Origin: Ruminococcaceae bacterium UBA5391
GTDB lineage: Bacteria > Bacillota > Clostridia > Oscillospirales > Acutalibacteraceae
Direction: 5' to 3'
Length of the DNA stretch: 33,993 bases
Assembly: GCA_002410755.1 (NCBI GenBank)
Contig: DHOL01000012.1
Coordinates: forward strand, 12,794-46,786
How positions within the stretch are numbered: the first letter of the stretch is position 1; every line of letters begins with the position of its first letter. Below are positions 26,191-33,993 of this stretch, one piece after another. The notes under the pieces were generated by a model. That model was given only the letters and a program-made list of their open reading frames with translations. It was not told the DNA's origin and did no database searches. A program made the position numbers and the translations under genes.

Positions 26191-27204
26191 ATGGTACGGT
26201 TTGGCGTAATCGGATGCGGCACAATTTCCTCAATTTTTTTTGGAGCTGTGAAGCAGCTTCCGGAAGCGAAGGTGACGCGTGCATTCGATGCAAACCCGGA
26301 GCGCGCGAAGGCTTTTGCGGAAAAGGCCGGTGCGCTCCCCTGTGCAAGCATGGAAGAGCTGATGGCTTCGTCCGATGTAGATGCGGTTTATATCGGCACA
26401 CCGAGCGGTATGCATGCTGACTGTGCCGTTCGTGCTGCGAACGCCGGAAAGCATATTGTCGTTGAAAAGCCAATTGGCATCACAGAGGAACAACTTGACG
26501 CAATCGAAGCAGCCTGCAAGAAAAACAAAGTAAAACTCTGTGCCATCTCGCAGCTCTATTTTTCGGATGACTACCAGAAGATGAAGAAAGCTCTTTCGGA
26601 GGGGCGCTTCGGGAAGACTTTTCTTGCGAACCTCACAATGAAATATTTCCGCAGTGATGAATATTATCAGAATGGCGGTTGGCGCGGGACCTGGAAATTT
26701 GACGGCGGCGGCGCCCTGATGAATCAGGGCATCCACGGCGTTGGACTGTTGCTCGGCCTGATGGGCGCACCGAAGTCGGTCACCGCCCTCACCCGTACCT
26801 TTGTCCATCCGATTGAAGTGGAAGACACTGCCATAGCAATTGTCGAATTCCAGAATGGTACCATTGGGAATATTATTGCGACAACCTCCGTCCAGCCGGC
26901 AAAACCCCGTATACTGACTGTCCACGGAACAAAAGGAACGGTTACCCTGACGGAAGACAAAATTACCGAGTGGAGTATTGCCGGTGAGGAAAACACGGAA
27001 ATACACAGCGGCCCAATCCGCTCCTCTGCTTCTAATCCGACCAATATTTCTTCTGAACTGCACCGTCGTCAACTTGCAGACTTTATCCATGCTGTTGAGA
27101 CAGACGGACACCCGGTACTGGGCGTTGCGGAAGGCCGTATGCCGGTCGACCTGATCCTTGGCATCTACCGCTCTTCCAAAGAAGGAAAAACCATTCATTT
27201 TTAA
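26191..27204 (+). CDS. Gfo/Idh/MocA-family NAD(P)-dependent oxidoreductase
   Basis: Rossmann-fold sugar or inositol dehydrogenase of 337 aa. The dinucleotide-binding loop is GVIGCGTIS (5-13), the conserved EKP is at 92-94 and the catalytic GGGALMNQGIH segment spans about 172-182, with H182 the likely active-site histidine. Members oxidise or reduce a ring hydroxyl, often at C1 or C3; one branch acts on 2,7-anhydro-sialic acid. The start is an ATG two bases after the NagA-like stop, with an AAAGGGTGG sequence inside the end of that gene, so they are coupled. It is directly followed by a PLP-dependent aminotransferase. Substrate unknown. Confidence 0.92.
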   Translation: MVRFGVIGCGTISSIFFGAVKQLPEAKVTRAFDANPERAKAFAEKAGALPCASMEELMASSDVDAVYIGTPSGMHADCAVRAANAGKHIVVEKPIGITEEQLDAIEAACKKNKVKLCAISQLYFSDDYQKMKKALSEGRFGKTFLANLTMKYFRSDEYYQNGGWRGTWKFDGGGALMNQGIHGVGLLLGLMGAPKSVTALTRTFVHPIEVEDTAIAIVEFQNGTIGNIIATTSVQPAKPRILTVHGTKGTVTLTEDKITEWSIAGEENTEIHSGPIRSSASNPTNISSELHRRQLADFIHAVETDGHPVLGVAEGRMPVDLILGIYRSSKEGKTIHF

Positions 27205-27232
27205 TTGAGACAAATTTTAAGGAGGATATAAA

Positions 27233-28531
27233 ATGAGTAAACTAGCTGTCCTCGGCGGAGAAAAAGCTGTCCGCCTCGACTATGAAAAAGTTGCAAACCG
27301 CCCGCTCGTAACAGAGAAAGGCCTGAATGATTCTGTTGCCCTGATGAAGAAGGGCGAAATTTCCCAGTCCCCGACCGTTAAGGCTTTTGAAAAGCGCTTT
27401 GCCGATTATGTTGGTGCAAAGTATGCTGTTGCCACAAACAACGGCACGGCTTCCCTGGACTGCGGCCTCTTTGCTGTTGGTGTCCGCCCCGGTGAAGAAG
27501 TCATTGTCCCATCCTACACATTCTGGGCCACAGTTGTGCCGATTATTGCTGAACATGCCGTCCCGGTCTTCTGTGATGTTGACCCTGAGACCTTCACCAT
27601 TGACCCGGCCGATATTGAGAAGAAAATCACCCCTAAAACAAAGGCAATTATGCTCGTCCATGTCTGGGGCAACCCGGCCAATATGGATGCTGTTATGAAA
27701 GTTGCCCGGAAGCATAATTTGAAAGTTATCGAAGACTGCTCTCATGCACACGGTGCCAAATACCGCGGAACAAATGTCGGCCTGATTGGCGACGTCGGCT
27801 GCTACAGTATGCAGGCTTCCAAGCTCCTCTGCGGCGGCGAGGCGGGCATCCTTGTCACCAACAACCGCGAATGCTATGAGCGTGCCCTTTCCCTTGGGCA
27901 ATATGACCGCATTTCCGGCCTGCCGGAAGATTCCGTCTACCGCCAGTACATGCTGACCGGCATGGGGCACAAGTACCGTCCGCATCCGGTTGCAATCGCA
28001 ATCGCGAATGCAAACCTGGACGAGCTTGATGAGCGCAACGCCATCCGCAACAGCAACGCGGAAGCTTTTGCAAAGAGCATTGCCGATATCCCCTTCATCC
28101 GTCCGCAAAAGGCAAATGAAGGTGCTGAGCGCGAATATTCCTATCAGTATTATTTCTACGATAAGGATAAATTTAGCGGTATCCGCACCATTTCGTTCCT
28201 CAAAGCCCTGAGCGCTGAGGGCGTTATCTGCGGCTACTGCGGCTATGGACGTCTGCACAAGGCTCCCCTGTTCCTTCAGGGCGGTGCCTACGGAGACTGC
28301 GGCGCACACAAGACGCCGGTCAGCCTGCCGGTGACAGAACTCCTTGCGGAGCAGACTTTCCTTGCTGCACCGCGTTTTGAGAACAAGTGCCCGGAGCTTA
28401 TGAAGCAGTATGCTGAAGCTTATCACAAGGTTGCAGCCAACATGAATGCCCTTGCCGATTTTGATAAGAAATATGATGCAACTGCCATGCAGAAGCACCT
28501 CAGCGGGCGCAGTGTCGCACTGTTTAAGTAA
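27233..28531 (+). CDS. DegT/DnrJ/EryC1/StrS-family PLP aminotransferase
   Basis: Fold-type I PLP enzyme of 432 aa that normally transaminates keto-sugars or keto-cyclitols. The PLP-binding aspartate is D168 (VIEDCSHAHG), and the internal-aldimine lysine is K197 (SMQASKLLCGGEAG), so it should be active rather than a sensory homologue. The N-terminus (LAVLGGEKAV) is typical of the branch containing scyllo-inosose aminotransferases. AAGGAGG precedes the ATG. Following a Gfo/Idh oxidoreductase in a sugar-degradation operon, it may work in reverse, removing an amino group from an amino sugar or moving it to a keto acid, but a biosynthetic role cannot be ruled out. A GC-rich hairpin separates it from uxuB. 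Confidence 0.92.
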   Translation: MSKLAVLGGEKAVRLDYEKVANRPLVTEKGLNDSVALMKKGEISQSPTVKAFEKRFADYVGAKYAVATNNGTASLDCGLFAVGVRPGEEVIVPSYTFWATVVPIIAEHAVPVFCDVDPETFTIDPADIEKKITPKTKAIMLVHVWGNPANMDAVMKVARKHNLKVIEDCSHAHGAKYRGTNVGLIGDVGCYSMQASKLLCGGEAGILVTNNRECYERALSLGQYDRISGLPEDSVYRQYMLTGMGHKYRPHPVAIAIANANLDELDERNAIRNSNAEAFAKSIADIPFIRPQKANEGAEREYSYQYYFYDKDKFSGIRTISFLKALSAEGVICGYCGYGRLHKAPLFLQGGAYGDCGAHKTPVSLPVTELLAEQTFLAAPRFENKCPELMKQYAEAYHKVAANMNALADFDKKYDATAMQKHLSGRSVALFK

Positions 28532-28614
28532 TCGGAGAGGTCCGGTTCCGGCATAGACAGCCAGCCGAAAGCGGTCTTAACCTGTACGACTGCCAAAAAC
28601 CTTACCGTGTTTTG

Positions 28615-28647
28615 GGGCGGGGAAGGGCCTGCGCCCTTTCTCCGCCC
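28615..28647 (+). other. Intercistronic hairpin before uxuB (partial terminator or processing site)
   Basis: Left arm 28615-28628 pairs with right arm 28633-28647 with one bulge and a 4-base loop, giving about 13 bp, then CTATTTCTCTCT. The T-run is interrupted, so incomplete termination or message processing is more likely than full termination. It lies in the 147-base gap after the aminotransferase gene; I see no strong promoter after it. Confidence 0.65.
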
Positions 28648-28665
28648 TATTTCTCTCTGGAAAGA

Positions 28666-28670
28666 AGGAG
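28666..28670 (+). promoter_or_regulatory. Ribosome binding site supporting the TTG start of uxuB
   Basis: AGGAG sits 8 bases before a TTG at 28679. The frame is open further upstream, but that part runs through the hairpin and has no comparable site. Confidence 0.75.
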
Positions 28671-28678
28671 AAAACAAA

Positions 28679-30313
28679 TTGCTAAACCTTGACAGAAGCT
28701 CTTTAAAGGAACCGGAAACTTGGACAAAGCTGGGTTTTAAGCTGCCGGAGTTTAACCCGCAGAGAGTGGCCGATAATACGGCGAAAAATCCCGAGTGGGT
28801 TCATTTTGGCTCAGGAAATATTTTCCGCAGCTTTATTGCGGCACTCAACCAGAAGCTCTTGGATGAAAAGAAGACGGAGACCGGAATTATCGCTGTAGAT
28901 ACCTATGATCCGGAAGTTATCAAGCGCGTTTACCGTCCCCATGACAATATGAGCATCCTCGTCCTGATGAATGCGGACGGCACCTTGGACAAAGAAGTGA
29001 TTGCAAGCGTTGGGGAGTCCCTTTACGGTGACCCTGAGTGCCCGGAGGACTGGGAAAAGCTGAAAACTGCTTTCCGTTCCCCAACGTTAAAAATGGCGAG
29101 CTTTACCATTACGGAGAAGGGGTACCGCCTGCGCAGCCTTTCAGGTGATTATCTGCCGGATATTGCAGGTGACCTGCAAAACGGCCCAGCCGCACCAAAG
29201 CATGTGATGGCCAAAGTCTGTGCCCTGGCCTATGAGCGTTACCGCGCCGGAAGGCTGCCCATTGCACTTGTCAGTATGGACAACTGCTCCCACAACGGAG
29301 AAAAGCTTGAAGCATCCGTACTTGAGGTCGCAGACAAGTGGGCGGAAAACGGCCTGGTTGACAAGGATTTCCCCGCTTATCTGCGGAATGAAGCGTTTGT
29401 CACTTTCCCGTGGACCATGATTGACAAGATTACACCGCGCCCGTCGGATGCAATCCGGGCGGAACTGGAAAAATCGGGCATCGGCGGCATGAATGTAATT
29501 GTGACGGCAAAGAAGACCTATATTGCCCCGTTCGTCAACGCGGAAAGCCCACAGTACCTTGTTGTAGAAGACCGTTTTCCAAACGGCAGACCACCGCTGG
29601 AAGCCGCCGGTGTGCTGTTTACTGACCGTGCGACCGTGGAGAAAACGGAGCGCATGAAAGTGACAACCTGCCTTAACCCACTGCATACTGCCCTTGCAAT
29701 TTTCGGATGTCTGCTTGGCTACAAGACTATTGCGGAAGAAATGCGTGACAAGGACCTTGTTGCGCTTGTAAAGCGCATTGGTTACCAGGAAGGCATGCCT
29801 GTCGTTGTCAACCCTGGCGTCCTCGACCCGAAGGCATTTCTCGACGAAGTGGTTGAGAAGCGCCTGCCAAACCCCTACATTCCCGATACGCCTCAGCGCA
29901 TTGCGACGGATACTTCCCAGAAGATCCCTGTGCGTTACGGCGAGACGATTAAGTCCTATGCGGCAAACCCTAGTCTTGATGTAAATTCACTTCACTGTAT
30001 TCCGCTTGTGATTGCGGCATGGTTCCGCTATCTTCTCGGTGTGGATGACAGTGGCACCGCAATGGCCGTCAGCCCGGATCCGCTGCTTGGTGACATGAAA
30101 GAGGCGCTGTCCGGTGTACGCGTCGGCGATCCGTCTTCTGCAGACGGAAAGCTTACACCGCTGCTTGCAAACAGCAAGCTTTTTGGGCTTGACCTTAACA
30201 AGGCCGGCCTCGGCGGAATCGTTGAAAAAGATTTTAAGCAGATGCTCCGCGGCAGGAATGCTGTTCGCGAAACCCTTTCGCAGTGCATCAGAGAGAAGGA
30301 AGCGATTGACTGA
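28679..30313 (+). CDS. uxuB: Fructuronate reductase (mannitol dehydrogenase family)
   Basis: NAD-dependent reductase converting D-fructuronate to D-mannonate in hexuronate degradation. The 544-aa product has the N-terminal dinucleotide motif HFGSGNIFR (about 42-50) and the catalytic stretch K327-x5-N333-x2-H336 ([14 protein letters not shown]), which define the long-chain polyol dehydrogenase family. UxuA immediately downstream, overlapping by one base (TGATG), makes fructuronate rather than mannitol or tagaturonate the best call. The start is TTG. The glucuronate isomerase UxuC that would feed it is not in the window. At 544 aa it is somewhat longer than E. coli UxuB. Confidence 0.9.
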   Translation: MLNLDRSSLKEPETWTKLGFKLPEFNPQRVADNTAKNPEWVHFGSGNIFRSFIAALNQKLLDEKKTETGIIAVDTYDPEVIKRVYRPHDNMSILVLMNADGTLDKEVIASVGESLYGDPECPEDWEKLKTAFRSPTLKMASFTITEKGYRLRSLSGDYLPDIAGDLQNGPAAPKHVMAKVCALAYERYRAGRLPIALVSMDNCSHNGEKLEASVLEVADKWAENGLVDKDFPAYLRNEAFVTFPWTMIDKITPRPSDAIRAELEKSGIGGMNVIVTAKKTYIAPFVNAESPQYLVVEDRFPNGRPPLEAAGVLFTDRATVEKTERMKVTTCLNPLHTALAIFGCLLGYKTIAEEMRDKDLVALVKRIGYQEGMPVVVNPGVLDPKAFLDEVVEKRLPNPYIPDTPQRIATDTSQKIPVRYGETIKSYAANPSLDVNSLHCIPLVIAAWFRYLLGVDDSGTAMAVSPDPLLGDMKEALSGVRVGDPSSADGKLTPLLANSKLFGLDLNKAGLGGIVEKDFKQMLRGRNAVRETLSQCIREKEAID

Positions 30314-31395
30314 TGAAAATGACATTCCGCTGGTTCGGTGAGAAGGACGATAGTATCTCCCTTTCACAGATCCGGCAGATTCCCGGCGTTTCCGGCATTG
30401 TCGGTGCGCTGTATGATGTCCCGGTCGGCGAAGTCTGGCCGATGGATGAAATTATGGCCCTCAAAAAGCAGGCGAACGATGCCGGCCTTGAGTTTGAGGT
30501 CGTCGAGAGTGTAAACGTCCACGAGGACATTAAGCTCGGTGCCTCTACCCGCGACCGCTATATTGAAAATTACAGGCAGTGCATCCGTAACCTTGCAAAA
30601 GCGGGCGTCAAGGTAATCTGCTACAACTTCATGCCGGTATTTGACTGGCTCCGTTCCAATCTTGCGCTGCCGCTGCCGGACGGCTCCAATGCAATGGCCT
30701 ATTCCGATGAAGTAATCCGGAAGCTCACGCCCGCTAAGCTTGTGGAGCAGGTGGCGGATACGTCAAACGGCTTTGTGCTTCCCGGCTGGGAGCCGGACCG
30801 CCTTGCGGAACTGCGCAGCGTCATGGAGCAGTACCAGAGCATTGACCGCAACAAGCTGGCTGCAAACCTTAAGTATTTTCTGGAAGGCATTATCCCCGTC
30901 TGTGAGGAGACCGGTATCAAAATGGCCATCCATCCGGACGATCCGCCATGGACTCTGTTTGGCCTTCCGCGTATTGTCTGCAATGGGAAAGACCTTGAAG
31001 CGATTGTCAACATGGTGGACAGCCCCTGCAACTGCCTGACGCTTTGCAGCGGCTCACTCGGTTCCAACCCTGAGAATAATATCCCGGAGCTTGTGCGCCG
31101 CTTCGGTTCCCGTGGGAAGATTGCGTTTGCCCATGTCCGCAACGTCAAGCACTGTGGCACGCGCACATTCCACGAGTCTGCGCATCTTTCCTCGGAAGGT
31201 TCCCTCGACCTCTATGAAATTATGAAAGCCTATTATGACGTTGGCTTCGACGGGTATGTCCGTCCGGACCACGGGCGCATGATCTGGGGCGAAAAAGCAC
31301 GCCCCGGCTATGGTCTTTATGACCGTGCACTCGGCGCTACTTACCTCAATGGTCTGTGGGAAGCCATTTGCAAGGAAGAAACCCGGAAAGGCTGA
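30313..31395 (+). CDS. uxuA: Mannonate dehydratase
   Basis: Metal-dependent dehydratase with a xylose-isomerase-like barrel, converting D-mannonate to 2-keto-3-deoxygluconate (KDG). The 360-aa product is within the usual length range. The expected metal ligands are readable: H207 (MAIHPDDPP), C245 (LTLCSGS), H274 (AFAHVRN) and D319 (RPDHGR). The N-terminal [13 protein letters not shown] motif is characteristic of UxuA. Its ATG overlaps the uxuB stop by one base, so the two are coupled. The KDG formed would go to the kinase and aldolase further right. The AraC gene starts 24 bases downstream. Confidence 0.97.
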   Translation: MKMTFRWFGEKDDSISLSQIRQIPGVSGIVGALYDVPVGEVWPMDEIMALKKQANDAGLEFEVVESVNVHEDIKLGASTRDRYIENYRQCIRNLAKAGVKVICYNFMPVFDWLRSNLALPLPDGSNAMAYSDEVIRKLTPAKLVEQVADTSNGFVLPGWEPDRLAELRSVMEQYQSIDRNKLAANLKYFLEGIIPVCEETGIKMAIHPDDPPWTLFGLPRIVCNGKDLEAIVNMVDSPCNCLTLCSGSLGSNPENNIPELVRRFGSRGKIAFAHVRNVKHCGTRTFHESAHLSSEGSLDLYEIMKAYYDVGFDGYVRPDHGRMIWGEKARPGYGLYDRALGATYLNGLWEAICKEETRKG

Positions 31396-31418
31396 CCTTT
31401 TGTGCAAAGGAAGCTTTT

Positions 31419-32339
31419 ATGAAGGGAGAAATTAAGTTGAATTCCGAAACAGACAGCCTGAACAGGCAGTGCCCCGGGTGCCTGCATGAGCCGGACGGTA
31501 TTTCCGGACAGTTCATGCTGAAAAGGATTACACGGGAAAACAGCGGTGATTTCTCCCTCCCATTCCCCGGTATGGTGCAGCTGGACTACGTTGTGCGTGG
31601 CAAGCCGGCTGTTACCGTCGGCGGCAGGGAGATTGGGCTGGAAAAAGGCAGCCTTCTGGCTGCTCCACCAGGCACGGAATGTGTGCTTTCCGCAAAGGAT
31701 GGAAGAGATTTTGAGCTTTTGCAGATTGCGTTTCTGCCGACATTCCTTAATTCGGGGAACTGCACGGACGCTTATCTTGCGCCGTTCCTGTCCAGATGCA
31801 GTCATTCTTGGAAAGGGGATACATGCGGCGGGGAGCGGCAATACGAGCTGGAAGAGCTTCTCCGGGAAGTTTCCGGAGAGTACCGTGCCCACAGGGAAGG
31901 CTGCCGGCTTACAATCCGTGCAGACCTTGTGCGCCTCCTTGTCTATTTCCGCCGCCTGCTTGAAAAGGGCAGGGAACACACGGCTGTACCCGGCACGCCG
32001 AAAGAATCGGTCCTATGTTCCCTGCGGTATATCCGTAACCACTTTACGGAACAGATTTCCCTTGACCAAATGGCGCGCATGGTAATGCTGTCACCATCTT
32101 ATTACAGCCATCTTTTTAAATTGGCAACAAAAAAGACGTTTGTGGAGTATATCAATCTGCTCCGTATTCAGAAGGCAATGGACCTGCTCCGGGACACAGA
32201 CGGCCTGATTGTTGATATCTGTTATGAATGCGGGTTCCAGAGTGTAAATCACTTTAACCGTATGTTTAAGAGCCTTGTGGGCACTTCCCCGAGGGAATAC
32301 CGGAAGCGCAAGCGGAATGTACTGGTTGCCGTCTGCTAA
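31419..32339 (+). CDS. AraC-family transcriptional regulator
   Basis: The 306-aa product has an N-terminal cupin-like sensing part (about 40-110: YVVRGKPAVTVGGREIGLEKGSL-type text) and a C-terminal pair of helix-turn-helices (about 200-295: ISLDQMARMVMLSPSYYSHLFK; IVDICYECGFQSVNHFNRMFK; GTSPREYRK). Family knowledge: it is usually an activator that responds to a sugar. Encoded directly after uxuA, it probably controls the uxu or eda-kdgK genes, or the poorly matched extended -10 promoters elsewhere in the window. The ATG at 31419 has AAAGG 8 bases upstream; a TTG at 31437 after AAGGGAG is an alternative start. Confidence 0.93.
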   Translation: MKGEIKLNSETDSLNRQCPGCLHEPDGISGQFMLKRITRENSGDFSLPFPGMVQLDYVVRGKPAVTVGGREIGLEKGSLLAAPPGTECVLSAKDGRDFELLQIAFLPTFLNSGNCTDAYLAPFLSRCSHSWKGDTCGGERQYELEELLREVSGEYRAHREGCRLTIRADLVRLLVYFRRLLEKGREHTAVPGTPKESVLCSLRYIRNHFTEQISLDQMARMVMLSPSYYSHLFKLATKKTFVEYINLLRIQKAMDLLRDTDGLIVDICYECGFQSVNHFNRMFKSLVGTSPREYRKRKRNVLVAVC

Positions 32340-32618
32340 AGGCCATAGATGAAAAATATTTACCAGACTTGCAAGATGGTCCCTTCATAAAAGTATCATC
32401 CGCCGGCAAATGATGCTGAAAGCAATTCCTATCGTCCTGGCAGACGGAAACTCTGTCCTGAGAATTAGGGGAAGCGGAGAGCTTCCCACCAACGAAGTTT
32501 AGCCGGAAAAGGTTCGCATGCGCTGGAAAGCGCGGCGGGCACTTTCCCGGCGTTTTGAAATTTGCCCCCGCTTTGGGGGGATACACGGCATTTCCCGATT
32601 AAGGAGGCTTAAAAATCA
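32340..32618 (+). promoter_or_regulatory. Hairpin-rich leader upstream of eda (possible structured RNA)
   Basis: No gene is seen in these 279 bases. Predicted stems by eye: AGTATCAT/ATGATGCT (32392-32399 with 32410-32417); a long-range AATTC/GAATT (32424-32428 with 32462-32466) enclosing a bulged 6-bp stem (32439-32444 with 32452-32458); a perfect GGGAAGC/GCTTCCC stem with a 5-base loop (32469-32475 with 32481-32487); GCGCT/AGCGC with a GGAA (GNRA-type) tetraloop (32520-32533); and CCCCC/GGGGG (32565-32579). None is followed by a clear T-run. It could be a cis-regulatory RNA or a set of read-through barriers. A weak TTGCAA/TATCAT promoter with 19-base spacing (32369-32399) is possible. Confidence 0.45.
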
Positions 32619-33257
32619 ATGAATCATGTTACAGAACAACTTGCAAAGCTGAAGATACTTCCCGTTGTCACAGTAGAAAATCCGGATGATGCTGTGCCGC
32701 TTGCCGGAGCGCTGGCTGCGGGCGGCATTCCGGCGGCAGAAATCACATTCCGCACAAGCGGTGCTGCCGAAACGATTCGGAACGCATCCTGCGCCTATCC
32801 GGACATGCTGATTGGTGCGGGTACTGTGCTGACTCCGGAGCAGGTGGATGCTGCGAGGGAAGCCGGTGCAAAATTCATTGTCTCCCCCGGGTTCGATGCG
32901 GAGACAGTATGTTACTGTCTCAAGACTGGTCTTCCGGTTTTTCCCGGATGCGCGACAGCTACGGAGGTTCAGCAGGCACTCCGACTCGGCCTTAGCGTCC
33001 TGAAGTTTTTCCCTGCGGAAGCTGCCGGAGGCCTGCGTACCTTGAAGGCACTTTCCGCCCCGTTCCCTCAGGTGCGTTGGATGCCAACGGGCGGAATTAA
33101 CCTTGGCAACCTTGCGGATTACCTTGCTTTCCCACGCGTAATTGCCTGTGGCGGGAGCTATCTTACGGCGAAGGATGATATCCGCGCGAAAGACTGGGCA
33201 AAAATTACTGATATCTGCTGTAGGACCGTGCAGTTAATCCGCGGTATGCCCGTGTAA
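32619..33257 (+). CDS. eda: KDPG aldolase
   Basis: Class I aldolase splitting 2-keto-3-deoxy-6-phosphogluconate into pyruvate and glyceraldehyde-3-phosphate, the last step of hexuronate breakdown. The 212-aa product has the usual length and residues: E41 and R45 (AEITFRT), the Schiff-base K129 (LKFFPAE), GAGTVL and the phosphate-binding PTGGI. KHG aldolase activity is common in the family. The ATG at 32619 is preceded by AAGGAGG at an 11-base spacing. The kinase gene starts 31 bases downstream. Together with uxuB and uxuA this gives nearly the full Ashwell route. Confidence 0.95.
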   Translation: MNHVTEQLAKLKILPVVTVENPDDAVPLAGALAAGGIPAAEITFRTSGAAETIRNASCAYPDMLIGAGTVLTPEQVDAAREAGAKFIVSPGFDAETVCYCLKTGLPVFPGCATATEVQQALRLGLSVLKFFPAEAAGGLRTLKALSAPFPQVRWMPTGGINLGNLADYLAFPRVIACGGSYLTAKDDIRAKDWAKITDICCRTVQLIRGMPV

Positions 33258-33288
33258 GCAAAAAATGTCTCAGAAGGAGCTCTTTATA

Positions 33289-33993
33289 ATGAAAGTACTG
33301 ACATTCGGTGAAATGATGCTTCGGCTTAAGCCGCCGGAATACCAGCGTATCCTTCAGGCAAGTTCATTTGAGGCGACTTATGGCGGTGCGGAGGCGAACG
33401 TCGCGATTTCGCTTGCCCTCCTCGGCGATGATGCAGCTTATGTGACAAAACTGCCGGAAAACCCGCTGGGCGAAGCGGCGGTTGGCACCCTGCGCCGCTA
33501 TGGTGTTGATACGGACCGTGTGCTACGCGGCGGGCCGCGCCTTGGTACCTATTATTTTGAAAAAGGGACGAATTTACGCCCGACCAGTGTCGTTTATGAC
33601 CGCGCAGGAAGCTCCATTTCCACGGCGGAACGCAGGGAGTTCGACTGGCCAAAGCTGCTTGACAGCATTGGCATGTTCTATTTTTCCGGAGTTACACCTG
33701 CGGTTTCGGAAGAGCTGGAAGGCGCGCTGGAGGATGCACTCCGGTACTGCCATTCGCATGGGATTAAAGTCATTTGTGACCTCAATTACCGCGGAAAAAT
33801 GTGGACGCCGGAAAAAGCGCGCTCTGTCATGGGAAAACTAATGAACTACGTTGACATCTGCATTGCAAACGATGAGGACTTCGAGGCTTCCCTTGGCATC
33901 CGCGCGTTCGACGGCGATCTTTCTCATGGCCTTGAGCAGATTGCGGATTACCGCGCGGGGATGGCGGAAATCATGAAGCGGTATCCGAACTGC
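33289..33993 (+). CDS. kdgK: 2-keto-3-deoxygluconate kinase, PfkB/ribokinase family, partial (cut by the right edge)
   Basis: Sugar kinase that phosphorylates KDG to KDPG for the preceding aldolase. 235 residues are visible and the frame is open at the edge. The N-terminus MKVLTFGEMMLRLKPP and the GGAEANVAISLALLG motif (about 32-46) are typical of PfkB kinases of the KdgK group. ICDLNYRGKMW (about 163-173) and the IANDEDF motif follow. The C-terminal anion hole and catalytic aspartate (GxGD) lie beyond the window, so activity cannot be confirmed. AGAAGGAGC lies upstream of the ATG. Confidence 0.9.
   Translation, partial: MKVLTFGEMMLRLKPPEYQRILQASSFEATYGGAEANVAISLALLGDDAAYVTKLPENPLGEAAVGTLRRYGVDTDRVLRGGPRLGTYYFEKGTNLRPTSVVYDRAGSSISTAERREFDWPKLLDSIGMFYFSGVTPAVSEELEGALEDALRYCHSHGIKVICDLNYRGKMWTPEKARSVMGKLMNYVDICIANDEDFEASLGIRAFDGDLSHGLEQIADYRAGMAEIMKRYPNC

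Noticed and set aside
24950-26473. Open frame of 507 codons antisense to the NagA-like and Gfo/Idh genes
   Set aside because: It spans the boundary of two well-supported genes on the other strand and shows no domain or start signal.
27242-28498. Open frame of 418 codons antisense to the aminotransferase gene
   Set aside because: It is a mirror of the coding frame with the third-position bias; no motif is visible.

Overview
The window looks like a piece of a low-to-mid GC anaerobic Firmicutes (Clostridia, perhaps Oscillospiraceae-like) chromosome. Reasons: strong AGGAGG-type ribosome binding sites, several TTG/GTG starts, a lipoprotein-type ABC sugar-binding protein with two permeases and no dedicated ATPase, LacI and AraC regulators, and sigma-A-like promoters in AT-rich gaps. 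The genus is inference; no rRNA or other marker gene is present. I see no insertion sequence, prophage, CRISPR array, tRNA or rRNA. Almost the whole window is one large carbohydrate-utilisation locus, cut at both ends.

Layout. (A) 1-5058, leftward operon: DHDPS/NAL-family aldolase, solute-binding lipoprotein, two permeases, and a BNR/sialidase-like protein running off the left edge. Its promoter lies in a 326-base divergent gap (5059-5384) with two matching palindromes. (B) 5385-8678, rightward: one 1097-aa putative glycosidase of a family I cannot name, ending in a bidirectional terminator (8712-8741). (C) 8769-14060, leftward operon: NagB-like protein, small ConA-like protein, EamA transporter, LacZ-type GH2 enzyme. 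(D) 14298-23425, rightward operon: two tandem amidohydrolase-fold proteins (the first without metal ligands), a clan GH-D alpha-glycosidase, a GHL6-like putative glycosidase, a clan GH-A-like glycosidase, and a LacI regulator. C and D diverge from a 237-base region with a 14-bp inverted repeat. (E) 23587-32339, rightward: AGE-family epimerase, NagA-like deacetylase, Gfo/Idh/MocA oxidoreductase, DegT-family aminotransferase, UxuB, UxuA, AraC regulator. A sigma-A-like promoter overlaps the end of the LacI gene, with a LacI-type operator in the leader. (F) 32619-33993: Eda and a KdgK-like kinase cut by the right edge, behind a leader rich in hairpins.

How the genes may work together (inference). 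An oligosaccharide enters through the ABC transporter. None of the glycosidases has a visible signal peptide, so they probably take it apart in the cytoplasm (GH2, GH-D, GH-A-like, GHL6-like, 1097-aa and BNR proteins). Hexuronate released from it would flow through the Ashwell route: fructuronate to mannonate (UxuB), KDG (UxuA), KDPG (KdgK), then pyruvate and glyceraldehyde-3-phosphate (Eda). An amino-sugar or sialic-acid-like part would be handled by the NAL-family aldolase, AGE epimerase, NagA-like and NagB-like proteins, but the last two have altered substrate-binding motifs and no sugar kinase for this branch is visible. The Gfo/Idh and DegT pair suggests an oxidation/transamination step on an unusual sugar. 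The glycan is unknown; it probably contains uronic acid plus amino sugar. The best candidates for undescribed biology are the degenerate/canonical amidohydrolase pair, the unnamed large glycosidases and the divergent NagA/NagB branch.
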